A stretch of DNA of 64,000 bases from Fibrobacter sp. UWR4 (GCF_003149045.1 NZ_QGDU01000015.1:1-64000); one strand, 5' to 3'. Positions 8,636 to 17,415 are shown, numbered from the stretch's first letter. Made by a program: numbers and translations. Notes: generated by a model not told the origin, from the sequence alone.

Positions 8636-9499
8636 TTATTTAGCTGTAAAATAGGCGTTGCGAGGAATATGAACCTTCCAGGTGAGCCACTTCAGCTGTT
8701 TATCGTTTACCATCTGGTACGGGTCTACCAGCGGGCAGGTCCTGGTTCCGGAGAAGTCCTGATCGGAGCCGGCCAGTTCGTCAAAGTTCTTTGCCTTACC
8801 GAACAGTTGATGGAATAGAGGCTGTCCAAAGCACACCATCATTTCCGGCTGGATGAAAGACAGCTCCTTCATAAGCATCTTCTTGAGGGCGGTTTCCAGC
8901 AAGGGAGACAAGGCTCGTTCGGTGGATTTGAAGAAGTAAGTCACGCCCATGGATTCCTGGCCGATGTTCAAGTTGGCGAACAGTCGGACCAGCATCTCAC
9001 CCACAGGGGACTGGAAAAATGCGGCAGGGGCCATTCCCGGTTTTGTCCCTGGAAGCAGGAACAGAAGTTTCGGATGTTCCGGACCCATATAGCGAACCAA
9101 GTTCGGCTCCTTGCTATAGAGCGCTTCATCCTTAATTTGTGTGTAGAATTCATCCAGGGAATTAGCGGATTCGAAAACAGAGGCGGAACGCTTTGCCACA
9201 CGGGGTGCGGGGGCATTTGCGACGGCAGCACTGCCAAACATGGATCCCTGATTTCCATTGAAGGATGCCGGCTGTGGCGGCGGAGTGGGAGCAGAGTTCT
9301 GCTGCAGTGGAGCAGGACGCTGAGGAATGGGCGCCGGGCGACTTGCAGGAGTTGGCGGAATAAAAGGACGGGCTGGTGCCGCCTGTTTCTTTTCCAAGGC
9401 CCAAGGTTCATCCAGATAGAATTCGTCCAAACCGGCACCAAGGTCTACTTGCCCCTGGAGGTAATTGCGCAGCTCGCTAAAATCAAATTCGTCAGCCAT
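8636..9499 (-). CDS. uracil-DNA-glycosylase-superfamily-like protein, degenerate
   Basis: A 287-residue protein. Residues 1-120 are Pro/Ala/Gln-rich and probably disordered. The rest has the layout of family 4-type uracil-DNA glycosylases: a PGTKPG loop, FQSPVGEMLVRLFANLNI in place of the usual FVGxAG helix, VTYFFKST, and a CFGQPLFHQLFG block. The usual GExPG start, the TNVVKCRPP strand and the HPSxxLR end are not preserved, so activity is doubtful. GAGG precedes the ATG, and the start overlaps the coaBC stop by 8 bp. It lies between coaBC and dnaB. A DNA repair or replication role is inference; the fold assignment itself is only moderately secure. Confidence 0.6.
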   Translation of the reverse strand: MADEFDFSELRNYLQGQVDLGAGLDEFYLDEPWALEKKQAAPARPFIPPTPASRPAPIPQRPAPLQQNSAPTPPPQPASFNGNQGSMFGSAAVANAPAPRVAKRSASVFESANSLDEFYTQIKDEALYSKEPNLVRYMGPEHPKLLFLLPGTKPGMAPAAFFQSPVGEMLVRLFANLNIGQESMGVTYFFKSTERALSPLLETALKKMLMKELSFIQPEMMVCFGQPLFHQLFGKAKNFDELAGSDQDFSGTRTCPLVDPYQMVNDKQLKWLTWKVHIPRNAYFTAK

Positions 9500-10814
9500 T
9501 CAAACCTCTATCAGCACAAAAACGAAGGATGGTTTCTGCCAGGGAAACCTTACTGCCCATAGTCAGCGGGGGAATAGGCTTGCCATGTTCCACCAGGGAG
9601 TAGCGCACGTTATCACGTCCAAACCCGCTATCGGCAGCCACGGGAGCATTCAGCAGCAGGGCATCTGCACCGGACTTTTCAAATTTTTCGGCAGCATGCT
9701 CCTCGAAATGATCCGTTTCCAGAGCAAAACCGATAAGCACCTGACCAGGCTTTGCACGTCCCTCCTTACGGGCAGCGGCACAACCTCTCAGAATATTAGG
9801 ATTGGGAACAAGCTCGATTGTCAATTGACTGCGGCTGTCCTTAATTTTTTCGTTGGCGGGTTTTGCAGGACGGTAATCAGCGACTGCAGCACAGTGGATG
9901 ACCACATCCGCAGAAGCCAAGCGTTCCATAACAGCATCGTGCATGTCACAGGCGCTACGAACCTTGGCGACCCTTACGCCACCCGGGAACTGGGCTTCCA
10001 TGGGGCCTGCAACAACTTCAACATCGTAGCCGTTGGCGAGGAAAACTGCGGACAGTGCAACCGCAGTTTTGCCGCTACTACGATTGGAAATGTAGCGGAC
10101 CGGGTCGATAGCTTCTTCGGTACGGCCTGCAGTAATCAGCACTCTACGGGGCGCGGCTTCGCTCCGAGCATACGCAGGCAAGTCCTGCAAAGCAGTTTCT
10201 TCAAGGAATCCTTGCGCCTCGGAAACAGGAACTGTACCCGTCCCATTTTTCTTCTCGTAATTCGTACTTAGTAATTCATAATTCTCTAAGTATTCCACAA
10301 TCTGCGCAGGCTCCAAGAGCCTTCCCTGCCCCACTTCGCCACAGGCCAAAAAGCCTGCAGGAGATTCTAGCACATGAGTGTGCTCAAATCCGCGAAGCAT
10401 TTCAAGATTGCGTTTTACTGCAGGGGAATTGTACATGGCCACATTCATTGCCGGAGCAACAAAACGTTCGCAATCACAACTCATGAAGCAAAGGCTTACT
10501 GGATCGTCGGCAATACCGAAGGCAAACTTGCCTATCACATTGGCGGTAGCGGGCACCACCAGGTACAAATCCGCCCAACGGGGAAAATCAATATGCTGGA
10601 AGGGGCGCGCCTCGGCGGCTCCATTCTTCAGGTACACCGGGCACTTGCTCAGGCTGGCGAAAGTCAGAGGCGCCACAAACTGCGTCGCCGCTTCCGTCAT
10701 GCACACGCGCACCTCAGCGCCCTTCTTTTGCAGCAGACGCAAAAGTTCGCAAGACTTGTAGGCGGCAATTCCACCAGAAACGCCAAGAAGGATGTGCTTA
10801 CCAGAAAGATTCAT
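9492..10814 (-). CDS. coaBC: bifunctional CoaBC (phosphopantothenoylcysteine synthetase/decarboxylase)
   Basis: A 440-residue enzyme of coenzyme A synthesis. It joins cysteine to 4-phosphopantothenate and then decarboxylates the product. The N-terminal flavoprotein domain (CoaC) begins HILLGVSGGIAAYKS and contains APAMNVAMYNSPA near residue 110. The C-terminal CoaB domain begins RRVLITAGRTEEAIDPVRYI and contains RSSGKTA and CAAVADYRP. The linker is enlarged (about residues 175-225), and part of it is encoded by a heptamer repeat. ATG at 10814 fits the family start; a TTG at 10826 overlaps the upstream stop. Confidence 0.93.
   Translation of the reverse strand: MNLSGKHILLGVSGGIAAYKSCELLRLLQKKGAEVRVCMTEAATQFVAPLTFASLSKCPVYLKNGAAEARPFQHIDFPRWADLYLVVPATANVIGKFAFGIADDPVSLCFMSCDCERFVAPAMNVAMYNSPAVKRNLEMLRGFEHTHVLESPAGFLACGEVGQGRLLEPAQIVEYLENYELLSTNYEKKNGTGTVPVSEAQGFLEETALQDLPAYARSEAAPRRVLITAGRTEEAIDPVRYISNRSSGKTAVALSAVFLANGYDVEVVAGPMEAQFPGGVRVAKVRSACDMHDAVMERLASADVVIHCAAVADYRPAKPANEKIKDSRSQLTIELVPNPNILRGCAAARKEGRAKPGQVLIGFALETDHFEEHAAEKFEKSGADALLLNAPVAADSGFGRDNVRYSLVEHGKPIPPLTMGSKVSLAETILRFCADRGLNG
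10254..10286. repeat. heptamer repeat arm inside coaBC
   Basis: On the plus strand this stretch reads as 7-bp units CGTAATT, CGTACTT, AGTAATT and CATAATT. It is the same type as the right arm of the array at 23212-23243. It lies in frame in the CoaC-CoaB linker and encodes NYELLSTNYE. Confidence 0.75.
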
Positions 10815-10822
10815 ACAGAAAC

Positions 10823-11902
10823 TCAAGATAGAAATTTGCTCTCGGCAAATTTCACAACCTTATCGGAAACCAACTTCAATACGTATGCGGCCACCAGAAT
10901 TACACCCAAAGTCGCGGCAAGAATCGCTAGGCAAAGCGGAGCACTAAATTCCACGGCGGGACGACCCAGGGCCTTTACAAAAGCCATTTGCAGCCACACG
11001 ATGGCGATATGCTGAATCAAGAAAACGCAATAAGTCAAAGGCGCCAGTTTCTGCACAGTTTTCCACACCAGTGAGGACTCCTTGACACGTCCGCCAAAAT
11101 TCAACACCCCAAGAAAAACGGCAATTCCTGCAACGGAACCAAGCAAGTCATTCTTAATGATTCCAACAGGAAGCATAACAAGGCTCAGTCCAAGAAACAC
11201 CACCAAGGAAACCCACTTGACTGAAGGGGAACGCAACCTGGGCAACAAATCCATCAGCAGAAATCCCAGAACGAACTTTAACATCAAAGTGGCGGGAAAA
11301 ACACTAATGTCCCATAGCCAACTGTTGGGCCAAACAAATTGCAAACCATAGCTGAAGCCCAGCACCACAAGTAAAGCAACCCTATTCTTCTTGTAAGCCC
11401 AGGCAAGGAACGGGAACAGCAGATAAAGCAAGATAATGGCCGCCACAAACCATTCACCACAGAAATAGTAGGACTCGTAGTCAAACAGTTTCAGATATCC
11501 GTCGACACCGGAAAAAGTCAGCAGCAATTTCAGTGGGTTTCCGGCAAAAAAGGGAGAACCATCAGAAATCCAGTGTCGCACCATGGCAAGCAGCACATAC
11601 AAATTCAAAATCCAGAAAGGAGGATAAATCGCCTTCGCCCGCTTAAAATAGAAGGCAGGCAGACCGCCCACATTGCCGTTCCCGTACTTTCGATAAAGTA
11701 ACGCACCGGAAAGCACCAGGAACATGGTAACGGCAACATTGCCAAAATCAAAATTGGGCGTTACGCAGAAAAAATTGACTATGGGAGAAAAAGGTCCGAA
11801 GCTATACTCGCAACCAAAGTGGTAAGTCACCACCCAGAACATGGCAAGCACACGGATGATATCAAATTCAAATATGCGGGATATCTTTGCGGAATGATCC
11901 AT
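10823..11902 (-). CDS. acyltransferase 3 family membrane protein
   Basis: A 359-residue protein with about ten hydrophobic segments and the family N-terminus FDIIRVLAMFWVVTYHFG, which carries the conserved His. Members (OafA, WecH and relatives) transfer acetyl or other acyl groups to sugars of surface polysaccharides; the substrate here cannot be told. The stop overlaps the possible TTG of coaBC. A longer form starting at 11950 would begin inside the rpsA terminator hairpin, so ATG 11902 is chosen. No clear Shine-Dalgarno sequence is visible. This gene may add acyl groups to the cell-surface glycans. Confidence 0.85.
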   Translation of the reverse strand: MDHSAKISRIFEFDIIRVLAMFWVVTYHFGCEYSFGPFSPIVNFFCVTPNFDFGNVAVTMFLVLSGALLYRKYGNGNVGGLPAFYFKRAKAIYPPFWILNLYVLLAMVRHWISDGSPFFAGNPLKLLLTFSGVDGYLKLFDYESYYFCGEWFVAAIILLYLLFPFLAWAYKKNRVALLVVLGFSYGLQFVWPNSWLWDISVFPATLMLKFVLGFLLMDLLPRLRSPSVKWVSLVVFLGLSLVMLPVGIIKNDLLGSVAGIAVFLGVLNFGGRVKESSLVWKTVQKLAPLTYCVFLIQHIAIVWLQMAFVKALGRPAVEFSAPLCLAILAATLGVILVAAYVLKLVSDKVVKFAESKFLS

Positions 11903-11929
11903 AAAACTAAAGTTAGCAAAAGCGGAAAC

Positions 11930-11964
11930 AAAAAAGAAACCCCGCGGCATTCACCACGGGATTC
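11930..11964 (-). terminator. Rho-independent terminator of rpsA
   Basis: On the minus strand CCCGTGG and CCGCGGG pair (one G-U) around TGAATG and run into TTTCTTTTTT. It lies 35 bp after the rpsA stop and separates rpsA from the acyltransferase gene. Confidence 0.8.
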
Positions 11965-11997
11965 CTTTAAGACCTTAAGGCCAGAAGCAAATTTTAA

Positions 11998-13746
11998 TTA
12001 AGCTTCCTTCTTAGCGGACTTCTTAGCCTTGGGAGCTGCGTCACCGATAGTGGTGCCGTTTTCGCCCGGCTTATGAGAGTCCATCCAAGCCTTCAGTTCT
12101 GCGGATTCGCGATTCTTGAAGTAGTCGACCACAGAGAGGAAGATCTTGCGGTTGTTCTGATCGATTTCGGTAACAACGGCCGGAACTTCGTCGCCAACCT
12201 TGAATGCATCAGCAGGAACCTTGATGTATTCAGCGGTGAGCTTGGAAACGGGCACGAAGCCTTCGATACCTTCAGCCAGTTCAACAACAACGCCACGGTC
12301 AAGCATACGAACGATCTTGCCCTTGACTTCTGCGTTTACCGGGTAGGTAGAATCGATGGAATCCCACGGATCTTCGGTGAGGTGCTTCATGGACAGAGAA
12401 ATGCGACGCTTTTCCTTATCGACAGCGAGAACGACGCATTCAACCTTGTCACCCTTCTTGACCATTTCGTTCGGATGGGTGATCTTCTTGGTCCAGGACA
12501 TGTCGGAAACGTGGATGAGGCCATCAACACCTTCCTTGATTTCGACGAATGCGCCGAAGGAAGCGATGTTGCGGATTTCACCAACCACGCGTGCGCCCGG
12601 GGGAAGTTCGGTTTCGATAGAATCCCACGGATCAGATTCGAGCTGCTTCATGCCGAGAGAGATGCGTTCAGCTTCTTCTTCGACCTTGAGAACGACAGCT
12701 TCAACTTCCTGACCAACAGCGAGGATCTTGGACGGGTGCTTGACGTGCTGAGTCCAGGACATTTCAGAAACGTGAATGAGGCCTTCAACGCCAGAATCCA
12801 GTTCGATGAATGCACCGTAATCGGTGATGGAAACAACCTTACCCTTAACGATTGCGCCTTCGGGGTAACGTTCAGCGATGTCCTTCCACGGATGCGGCTT
12901 AAGCTGCTTCATGCCGAGAGAGATGCGTTCCTTCTTGTCGTTGAAGTCGAGAACCATAACTTCGACTTCCTGACCCAGCTGAACCATTTCGGTCGGGTGG
13001 TTGATACGCTTGTAGCTCATGTCGGTGATGTGGAGGAGGCCATCTACGCCGCCCAGGTCAATGAATGCACCGAAGTCGGTAATGTTCTTGACGATACCCT
13101 TGCGAACCTGATTCTTTTCGAGGGTTTCGAGAACGTCGCCACGCTGCTTGTTGCGTTCTTCTTCGAGAACAACACGGCGAGAAACGACGATGTTGCGACG
13201 AGCCTTGTTGACCTTGATAACCTTGAGGTCGAAATCCTGGCCGATGAGAGCGTTGATGTCCGGGATCTGACGGAGGTCGATCTGAGAACCCGGGAGGAAG
13301 GCGTCAATACCGAACAGGTCGACAACTACGCCGCCCTTGATACGCTTGGTGAGGGTACCCTTGACAACTTCGTTGTTTTCGAATGCAGCATGGATGCGAT
13401 CCCATACGCGAACGAAGTCAGCCTTCTGCTTGGAGAGGATGAGACGGCCGTCTTCATCTTCGAGCTTTTCAACAAAAACTTCGATTTCGGAACCCAGTTC
13501 GAGAGAGTCAGAGTCCTTGAATTCTGCGCGATCGATCACGCCTTCGGACTTGTAGTTGACGTCAACGAGAACTTCCTGTTCGTTAACCTGGCTGATCTTA
13601 CCAGTAACGAGCTTGCCCTGTTCGAGGCAGCCCATGCCTGCATACACGTCAGCGTTAGCCTTGCGGAAGTCAGCGCCGCATTCAGCTTCTGCTGCAAGGA
13701 TTTCGTCGAGATCTGCCTGAGAACCGAATTTGAGATTATTTGCCAT
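11998..13746 (-). CDS. rpsA: 30S ribosomal protein S1
   Basis: A 582-residue protein with six S1 (OB-fold) RNA-binding domains starting at about residues 43, 128, 213, 299, 384 and 471. Repeated cores such as KNITDFGAFIDLGGVDGLLHITDMS show the S1 pattern. It binds mRNA and brings it to the small subunit. Length and six-domain layout match full-length S1 of Gram-negative bacteria. The C-terminal 25 residues are Lys/Ala-rich. It lies 36 bp downstream of cmk, a pairing conserved in many bacteria including E. coli. It has a strong terminator. Confidence 0.97.
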   Translation of the reverse strand: MANNLKFGSQADLDEILAAEAECGADFRKANADVYAGMGCLEQGKLVTGKISQVNEQEVLVDVNYKSEGVIDRAEFKDSDSLELGSEIEVFVEKLEDEDGRLILSKQKADFVRVWDRIHAAFENNEVVKGTLTKRIKGGVVVDLFGIDAFLPGSQIDLRQIPDINALIGQDFDLKVIKVNKARRNIVVSRRVVLEEERNKQRGDVLETLEKNQVRKGIVKNITDFGAFIDLGGVDGLLHITDMSYKRINHPTEMVQLGQEVEVMVLDFNDKKERISLGMKQLKPHPWKDIAERYPEGAIVKGKVVSITDYGAFIELDSGVEGLIHVSEMSWTQHVKHPSKILAVGQEVEAVVLKVEEEAERISLGMKQLESDPWDSIETELPPGARVVGEIRNIASFGAFVEIKEGVDGLIHVSDMSWTKKITHPNEMVKKGDKVECVVLAVDKEKRRISLSMKHLTEDPWDSIDSTYPVNAEVKGKIVRMLDRGVVVELAEGIEGFVPVSKLTAEYIKVPADAFKVGDEVPAVVTEIDQNNRKIFLSVVDYFKNRESAELKAWMDSHKPGENGTTIGDAAPKAKKSAKKEA

Positions 13747-13782
13747 ATTAGTTTGTTTTGGTTGCGGTTAAAAAAATTCAGG

Positions 13783-14451
13783 CTACGCCACTACACCTAC
13801 GTAGTCGAGAATTTTTTGAACCTGTTGTTCAATTGAGGTTTGTGTAGTGTCAATTTCAATAGCGTCGTCGGCCTTCTTGAGGGGGGCCGTTGCTCGGGAG
13901 GAATCCAGACGGTCACGTTCGACCAGGTTCTGAAGTACGGCCTCCAGAGTCACCTGTTCACCGCGTTCGAGAAGTTCCTTATAGCGGCGTTCCGCACGGA
14001 CCTTTACATCGGTGACCAGGAAAAACTTGTACTTGGCATTGGGGAAAACCACGGTTCCAATATCACGACCATCCAGGATGCAACTGGAGGTGGCGCCGAT
14101 TTCACGCTGCTTTTCAGTCATGGCACGGCGGACGGACGGCAGGGCGCAGTAGATGCTCACATTGCTGGAGACACGCATACCACGAATATCGGATTCGTAG
14201 GAAACACCGTCAATGAGGATATGGTTTTCAGAATCAAAGCTAAGCTTGAGGTTCTTGAGCAATTCGTCCATGGCAGGACCTTCTTCGGCCGGGATACCCT
14301 TTTCAAGAGCGGCAAAAGTCACTGCACGGTACATGGAACCGGTATCCAGGTAGGTAATATTAAGCTTCTTGGCAATAATCTTTGCCGTTGTGCTCTTACC
14401 GGTACCGCTACCGCCATCCAGGGCGATCACAAAGTTTTCAGAATTACTCAT
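13783..14451 (-). CDS. cmk: cytidylate kinase
   Basis: A 222-residue P-loop kinase that phosphorylates CMP and dCMP to the diphosphates. The Walker A motif DGGSGTGKSTTAK starts near residue 12. The TYLDTGSMYRAVT block, the DGRDIGTVVFPNA motif and RAERRYKEL are all typical of Cmk. ATG 14451 places the P-loop where the family has it; ATG 14475, 12 bp after the preceding stop, would add eight residues and cannot be ruled out. It is followed by rpsA and may share its transcript. Confidence 0.94.
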   Translation of the reverse strand: MSNSENFVIALDGGSGTGKSTTAKIIAKKLNITYLDTGSMYRAVTFAALEKGIPAEEGPAMDELLKNLKLSFDSENHILIDGVSYESDIRGMRVSSNVSIYCALPSVRRAMTEKQREIGATSSCILDGRDIGTVVFPNAKYKFFLVTDVKVRAERRYKELLERGEQVTLEAVLQNLVERDRLDSSRATAPLKKADDAIEIDTTQTSIEQQVQKILDYVGVVA

Positions 14452-14487
14452 AAGTGGGGCGAAATTTAGAAACATTCTTTCAATCGG

Positions 14488-14913
14488 TCACCACATTTCG
14501 TAGGAATAGATGGTGGCAACATGGTTTTCCAGGTCCCAGATAATCATTTCCGAGCCATCCTTATAGATGGTAAGCCCGCTACCAGCGTCATAAAAGTCAA
14601 AATAGCCGCCATGGCGATCCCAATCTTCATCGTAGGTCCCGTTCTCGAAATAGTACCCGTGGCCATCCAGATTTAGAGTCGCGTCACCAAACCCGTCAAT
14701 ACGAATGTGAACGACGTAAGCAGGACTTAGAGGTTCCACACGGCTGCAATCATGGAACCAGTCTCCGTCAACCAGGCATTCCTGTTCATAATAGTAGCGG
14801 AACGTCCGACTAAAGTGAGCGTCACTTAGAATGGGATCTCCCCCTAGATCGCCGCAACCACAGAACAAGAGGCAAGTGGCAGCCACGAAAAAAAACGGCA
14901 CTTGAAAAAGCAC
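14488..14913 (-). CDS. putative small lipoprotein, start uncertain
   Basis: The C-terminal 110 residues form a compact beta-rich domain with many Tyr, Trp and Asp residues, after a hydrophobic stretch ending in a possible lipobox, LLFCGC. I do not recognise the family. The open frame extends to an ATG at 15072, but that would overlap the upstream gene by 131 bp and read through its terminator. GTG at 14913 or 14901 gives a short signal peptide and is preferred. The signal lacks the usual N-terminal positive charges with the second choice. The stop lies 12 bp before a possible cmk start. Confidence 0.5.
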   Translation of the reverse strand: MLFQVPFFFVAATCLLFCGCGDLGGDPILSDAHFSRTFRYYYEQECLVDGDWFHDCSRVEPLSPAYVVHIRIDGFGDATLNLDGHGYYFENGTYDEDWDRHGGYFDFYDAGSGLTIYKDGSEMIIWDLENHVATIYSYEMW

Positions 14914-14924
14914 CGTTCTTAACA
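14891..14924 (-). terminator. terminator after the 207-residue lipoprotein gene
   Basis: On the minus strand AACGGTGC and GTGCCGTT pair (two G-U pairs) and are followed by TTTTTTTT. It lies 18 bp after the stop at 14942 and overlaps the proposed start of the next lipoprotein gene. Confidence 0.7.
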
Positions 14925-14941
14925 GACTTGATGTAGGTTTC

Positions 14942-15565
14942 TTAATCGTCTTCGCCACCCACAGCACCGCCGTCAAAAGCTTCCTGAGCTTCGCGAACAG
15001 CTTCGTCGGTTTCGGAAAGTTCTTCCGGAGCCATGAGGTCACGAGTGCTGCCGTACTTACGCTTTTCTTCATCGGTCAGCTTGTTGGAGAATACGATTTC
15101 TTCCTGTTCCTGATTTGCAGCAGCTTCTTCTTCCTGCATAATCTTCTGACCCTGTTCCAGACGGCGCTTGATGCGTTCGTCTTCCATCTGCTTTAGGTTG
15201 GTACCAACCTTAGCCTGGTCAGCGGACATCTTGTTACGTTCGTTAGCTTCGTCCATAGCGGCCTTGATACCGACCAGACGACCACGGCCATCTACTTCCA
15301 GGCCCTGCTTACGAAGAACGGAAAGAGGCAGGCGGCGAGCTGCCAACATATATTCTTCCTTAAATTCGTAACCATCGGAAGTGCCGATTTCGTCAGCTTC
15401 ATCCGGGGTGACGTATTCCAGAGCTTCCTGCCAGCGAGCGCCCTGCACGCAAGAGGTAAAGGCAACGAGAGCGTTGTCCAGAGCTTCAGGATCGTCAGAC
15501 TTGGTTCCACCACATCCAATCAGAACCAAGGACATTAAAGAAAGATACACCAACAGTTTTTTCAT
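14942..15565 (-). CDS. lipoprotein with coiled-coil, function unknown
   Basis: A 207-residue protein with a lipoprotein signal (MKKLLVYL ... SLVLIGC, Cys at residue 18). The mature part starts with a helical domain resembling small stress- or nutrient-type lipoprotein domains (ALVAFTSCVQGARWQEALEYVT). A long charged coiled-coil rich in Glu, Gln and Lys follows (about residues 100-165), then an acidic tail. ATG 15565 is chosen because GGAGG lies 7 bp upstream; the longer frame to 15619 has no such site. A good minus-strand promoter and a terminator frame the gene, so it is probably monocistronic. Confidence 0.75.
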   Translation of the reverse strand: MKKLLVYLSLMSLVLIGCGGTKSDDPEALDNALVAFTSCVQGARWQEALEYVTPDEADEIGTSDGYEFKEEYMLAARRLPLSVLRKQGLEVDGRGRLVGIKAAMDEANERNKMSADQAKVGTNLKQMEDERIKRRLEQGQKIMQEEEAAANQEQEEIVFSNKLTDEEKRKYGSTRDLMAPEELSETDEAVREAQEAFDGGAVGGEDD

Positions 15566-15609
15566 AGGATTAACCTCCGAAAAATGAATCCCACGTAAAA
15601 TATAACCAT

Positions 15610-15639
15610 ATTTTAGCATTTTTCCACATTATTGTACAA
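15610..15639 (-). promoter_or_regulatory. sigma-70-type promoter of the lipoprotein gene
   Basis: On the minus strand TTGTAC (15639-15634) and TAAAAT (15615-15610) are 18 bp apart, about 45 bp upstream of the ATG at 15565. Confidence 0.55.
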
Positions 15640-15686
15640 TTTTTTACCTAACTTGTTGTTGTTCAATACAATCTACAGCGCAAAAC

Positions 15687-16856
15687 ATGACCGAAAACGC
15701 AGACATTTACCGAATCAAGAAAGACAACCGCGAAATTATTCTCGTGGGTACGGCCCACATCTCGCAGGCATCCAAGGAACTGGTTCGGCAGACCATCGAA
15801 ACTGAAGCACCGGATACCGTCTGTGTTGAACTTGACGAAGGCCGTCTCGCTTCCATCAAGGACCCGGACCGCTGGAAAAAGACCGATTTACGCCAAATTA
15901 TCAAGAACAAGCAGTTGGGGACCCTCATCGCCAACTTGGTACTGGGTTCCTACCAGAAGCGTATGGGCGACCAAACCGGGGTAAAGCCCGGAGCGGAACT
16001 GAAGGAAGCCGTAGACGTAGCCGAGGCCGCCGGTCACGAACTGGTCTTGGCAGACCGCGACATCAAGATCACCCTGAAACGCACCTGGGCATGCACCCCC
16101 TGGTACCGCAAGATGTCCCTCCTGGGAGGACTTTTCGGAAGCATTTTTGACAAGACCGAAGTCAGCGAAGAAGAGCTGGCCAAGATCAAGGAACAGGATG
16201 CGCTGAACTCCATGATGCAGGAGTTCGGCAAGACCTTCCCCGAAGTAAAGCAGGTTCTCATCGACGAGCGCGACCAGTTCCTGGCAAGCAAGATCAAGAA
16301 CGCCCCTGGTGACAAGATCGTAGCCGTGGTCGGCGCAGGCCACATGCGCGGCATCGCAAGCATTATTGAAGAAGACAAGGAACTTCCGTCCGAGGAATCC
16401 ATCTGTCTCATCCCCAAGGGAGCCCCCATCTGGAAGATTATAGGCTGGGCCATTCCCATCGCCATTATCGCAAGCATTATTGCCGTTGGCGTACACGCCG
16501 GTGCCGAAAAGGCTGGCGCACTTTCCCTCCAGTGGGCAATGCTCACCGGCGGCGGAGCCATGCTGGGAACGATTATCGCAGGCGGCCACCCATTGACAAT
16601 TCTTGTAGCGCTGGTCGCAGCACCCTTTACGGGTCTTACGCCGCTTATTGGCGTCGGTTTCTTTACAGCCCTCACCCAGGTTTACATGCGGCCGCCCCGC
16701 GTTTCCGAAATGGAAACGCTCTCCGATGATATCTGGCAGGTGAAGCGTTGGTGGAAGAACCGTGTCACCCGAGTGATTCTCTGCTTCCTGTGCCCAGGCA
16801 TTCCCGCCATCGTCGGAAAGATTCTCGCTATATTCAACATTTACCAGGCCCTTTAA
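15687..16856 (+). CDS. TraB/PrgY-family membrane protein
   Basis: A 389-residue protein with the TraB motifs: GTAHISQASKELV near residues 22-34, a VELDEGR block near 55, and GAGHMRGI near 217. Hydrophobic segments follow in the C-terminal third (about residues 250-330 and 360-389). The family is related to the Tiki/GumN erythromycin-esterase-like fold and is thought to act as metal-dependent membrane proteases that inhibit or process peptides; the target here is unknown. No clear Shine-Dalgarno sequence precedes the ATG. The next gene begins 12 bp after the stop. Confidence 0.85.
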   Translation: MTENADIYRIKKDNREIILVGTAHISQASKELVRQTIETEAPDTVCVELDEGRLASIKDPDRWKKTDLRQIIKNKQLGTLIANLVLGSYQKRMGDQTGVKPGAELKEAVDVAEAAGHELVLADRDIKITLKRTWACTPWYRKMSLLGGLFGSIFDKTEVSEEELAKIKEQDALNSMMQEFGKTFPEVKQVLIDERDQFLASKIKNAPGDKIVAVVGAGHMRGIASIIEEDKELPSEESICLIPKGAPIWKIIGWAIPIAIIASIIAVGVHAGAEKAGALSLQWAMLTGGGAMLGTIIAGGHPLTILVALVAAPFTGLTPLIGVGFFTALTQVYMRPPRVSEMETLSDDIWQVKRWWKNRVTRVILCFLCPGIPAIVGKILAIFNIYQAL

Positions 16857-16868
16857 TCAGGAGTCCTC

Positions 16869-17369
16869 ATGAAGCTGAACATCAAGGATTTCAAGATTGA
16901 TCCCGACCAGGAAACCTTCGTTGAATTGAACTGCTTCGAAGTGAACCAGACCACGACGCTGACCTGCAACAACGACTTCATTTCCTGTCGAATGAATTCC
17001 TTTGGAAGCAAGGTCCTGCAGACAGTCCCCCTGAAATCCATTACCGGAATTTTCCTGCAGTTCCAACGCGACACCAAGTTCCTGGCAGCTTTCTGTTGCT
17101 TCATAGCAACAGCCATCGCACTTCTGGTCATTGGAATTTGCGTGGGTTCCAGCAGTGCCGGTCTATTCATCATGGCAAGCGTGAGCCTGGTCCTCAGCCT
17201 GACCTGTCTTCTGATTTTCTTCCTGAGCAAGACTATCCTTCTAGGTGTGCAGAACGGATCTAGCGATTTCGCTATTAAGATTTTCTGTAAGCCTACTGCA
17301 GAAAACGGACAGAAGAAATTCGAGGAAGCCATAGAGCTCATCCAAAACAAGATGTTCATGACCAAATAA
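16869..17369 (+). CDS. two-helix membrane protein, unknown function
   Basis: A 166-residue protein. The N-terminal 65 residues look like a beta-rich domain (VELNCFEVNQTTTLTCNND). Two adjacent transmembrane helices (about residues 72-95 and 98-122) follow, then a short C-terminal domain resembling a PH-like edge. This suggests a cytoplasmic domain split by a helical hairpin, as in some bacterial PH-domain proteins; this is a weak guess. AGGAG lies 5 bp before the ATG. It is probably co-transcribed with the TraB-like gene. Confidence 0.65.
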   Translation: MKLNIKDFKIDPDQETFVELNCFEVNQTTTLTCNNDFISCRMNSFGSKVLQTVPLKSITGIFLQFQRDTKFLAAFCCFIATAIALLVIGICVGSSSAGLFIMASVSLVLSLTCLLIFFLSKTILLGVQNGSSDFAIKIFCKPTAENGQKKFEEAIELIQNKMFMTK

Positions 17370-17391
17370 ACGGTCCGCCAAAGTAAAACAA

Positions 17392-17415
17392 AACTTTTGA
17401 GAACAAGCAAAACTA
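17392..17415 (+). promoter_or_regulatory. TTTTGAGAACA motif, copy 1
   Basis: AACTTTTGAGAACA with downstream AAAACTA is repeated almost exactly at 17513-17536. One copy lies upstream of the pectate lyase promoter and one in its leader. A related TTTGAGAACA occurs at 24547-24556 before the GH9 operon. This may be a regulator site. Confidence 0.35.

Noticed and set aside
11903-11950. Longer start of the acyltransferase gene at 11950
   Set aside because: That start lies in the rpsA terminator hairpin and adds 16 residues not typical of the family.
12073-13836. Long antisense open frame opposite rpsA
   Set aside because: The opposite strand encodes full-length ribosomal protein S1 with six clear domains; the antisense frame has no recognisable motif and results from codon bias. 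The same applies to the long antisense frames opposite the pectate lyase gene (17638-19314), the DUF349 gene (55130-56827), tkt (43972-45735) and parE (57901-59805).
14914-15072. ATG at 15072 as the start of the small lipoprotein
   Set aside because: It would overlap the upstream gene by 131 bp and put the lipobox about 85 residues from the start.
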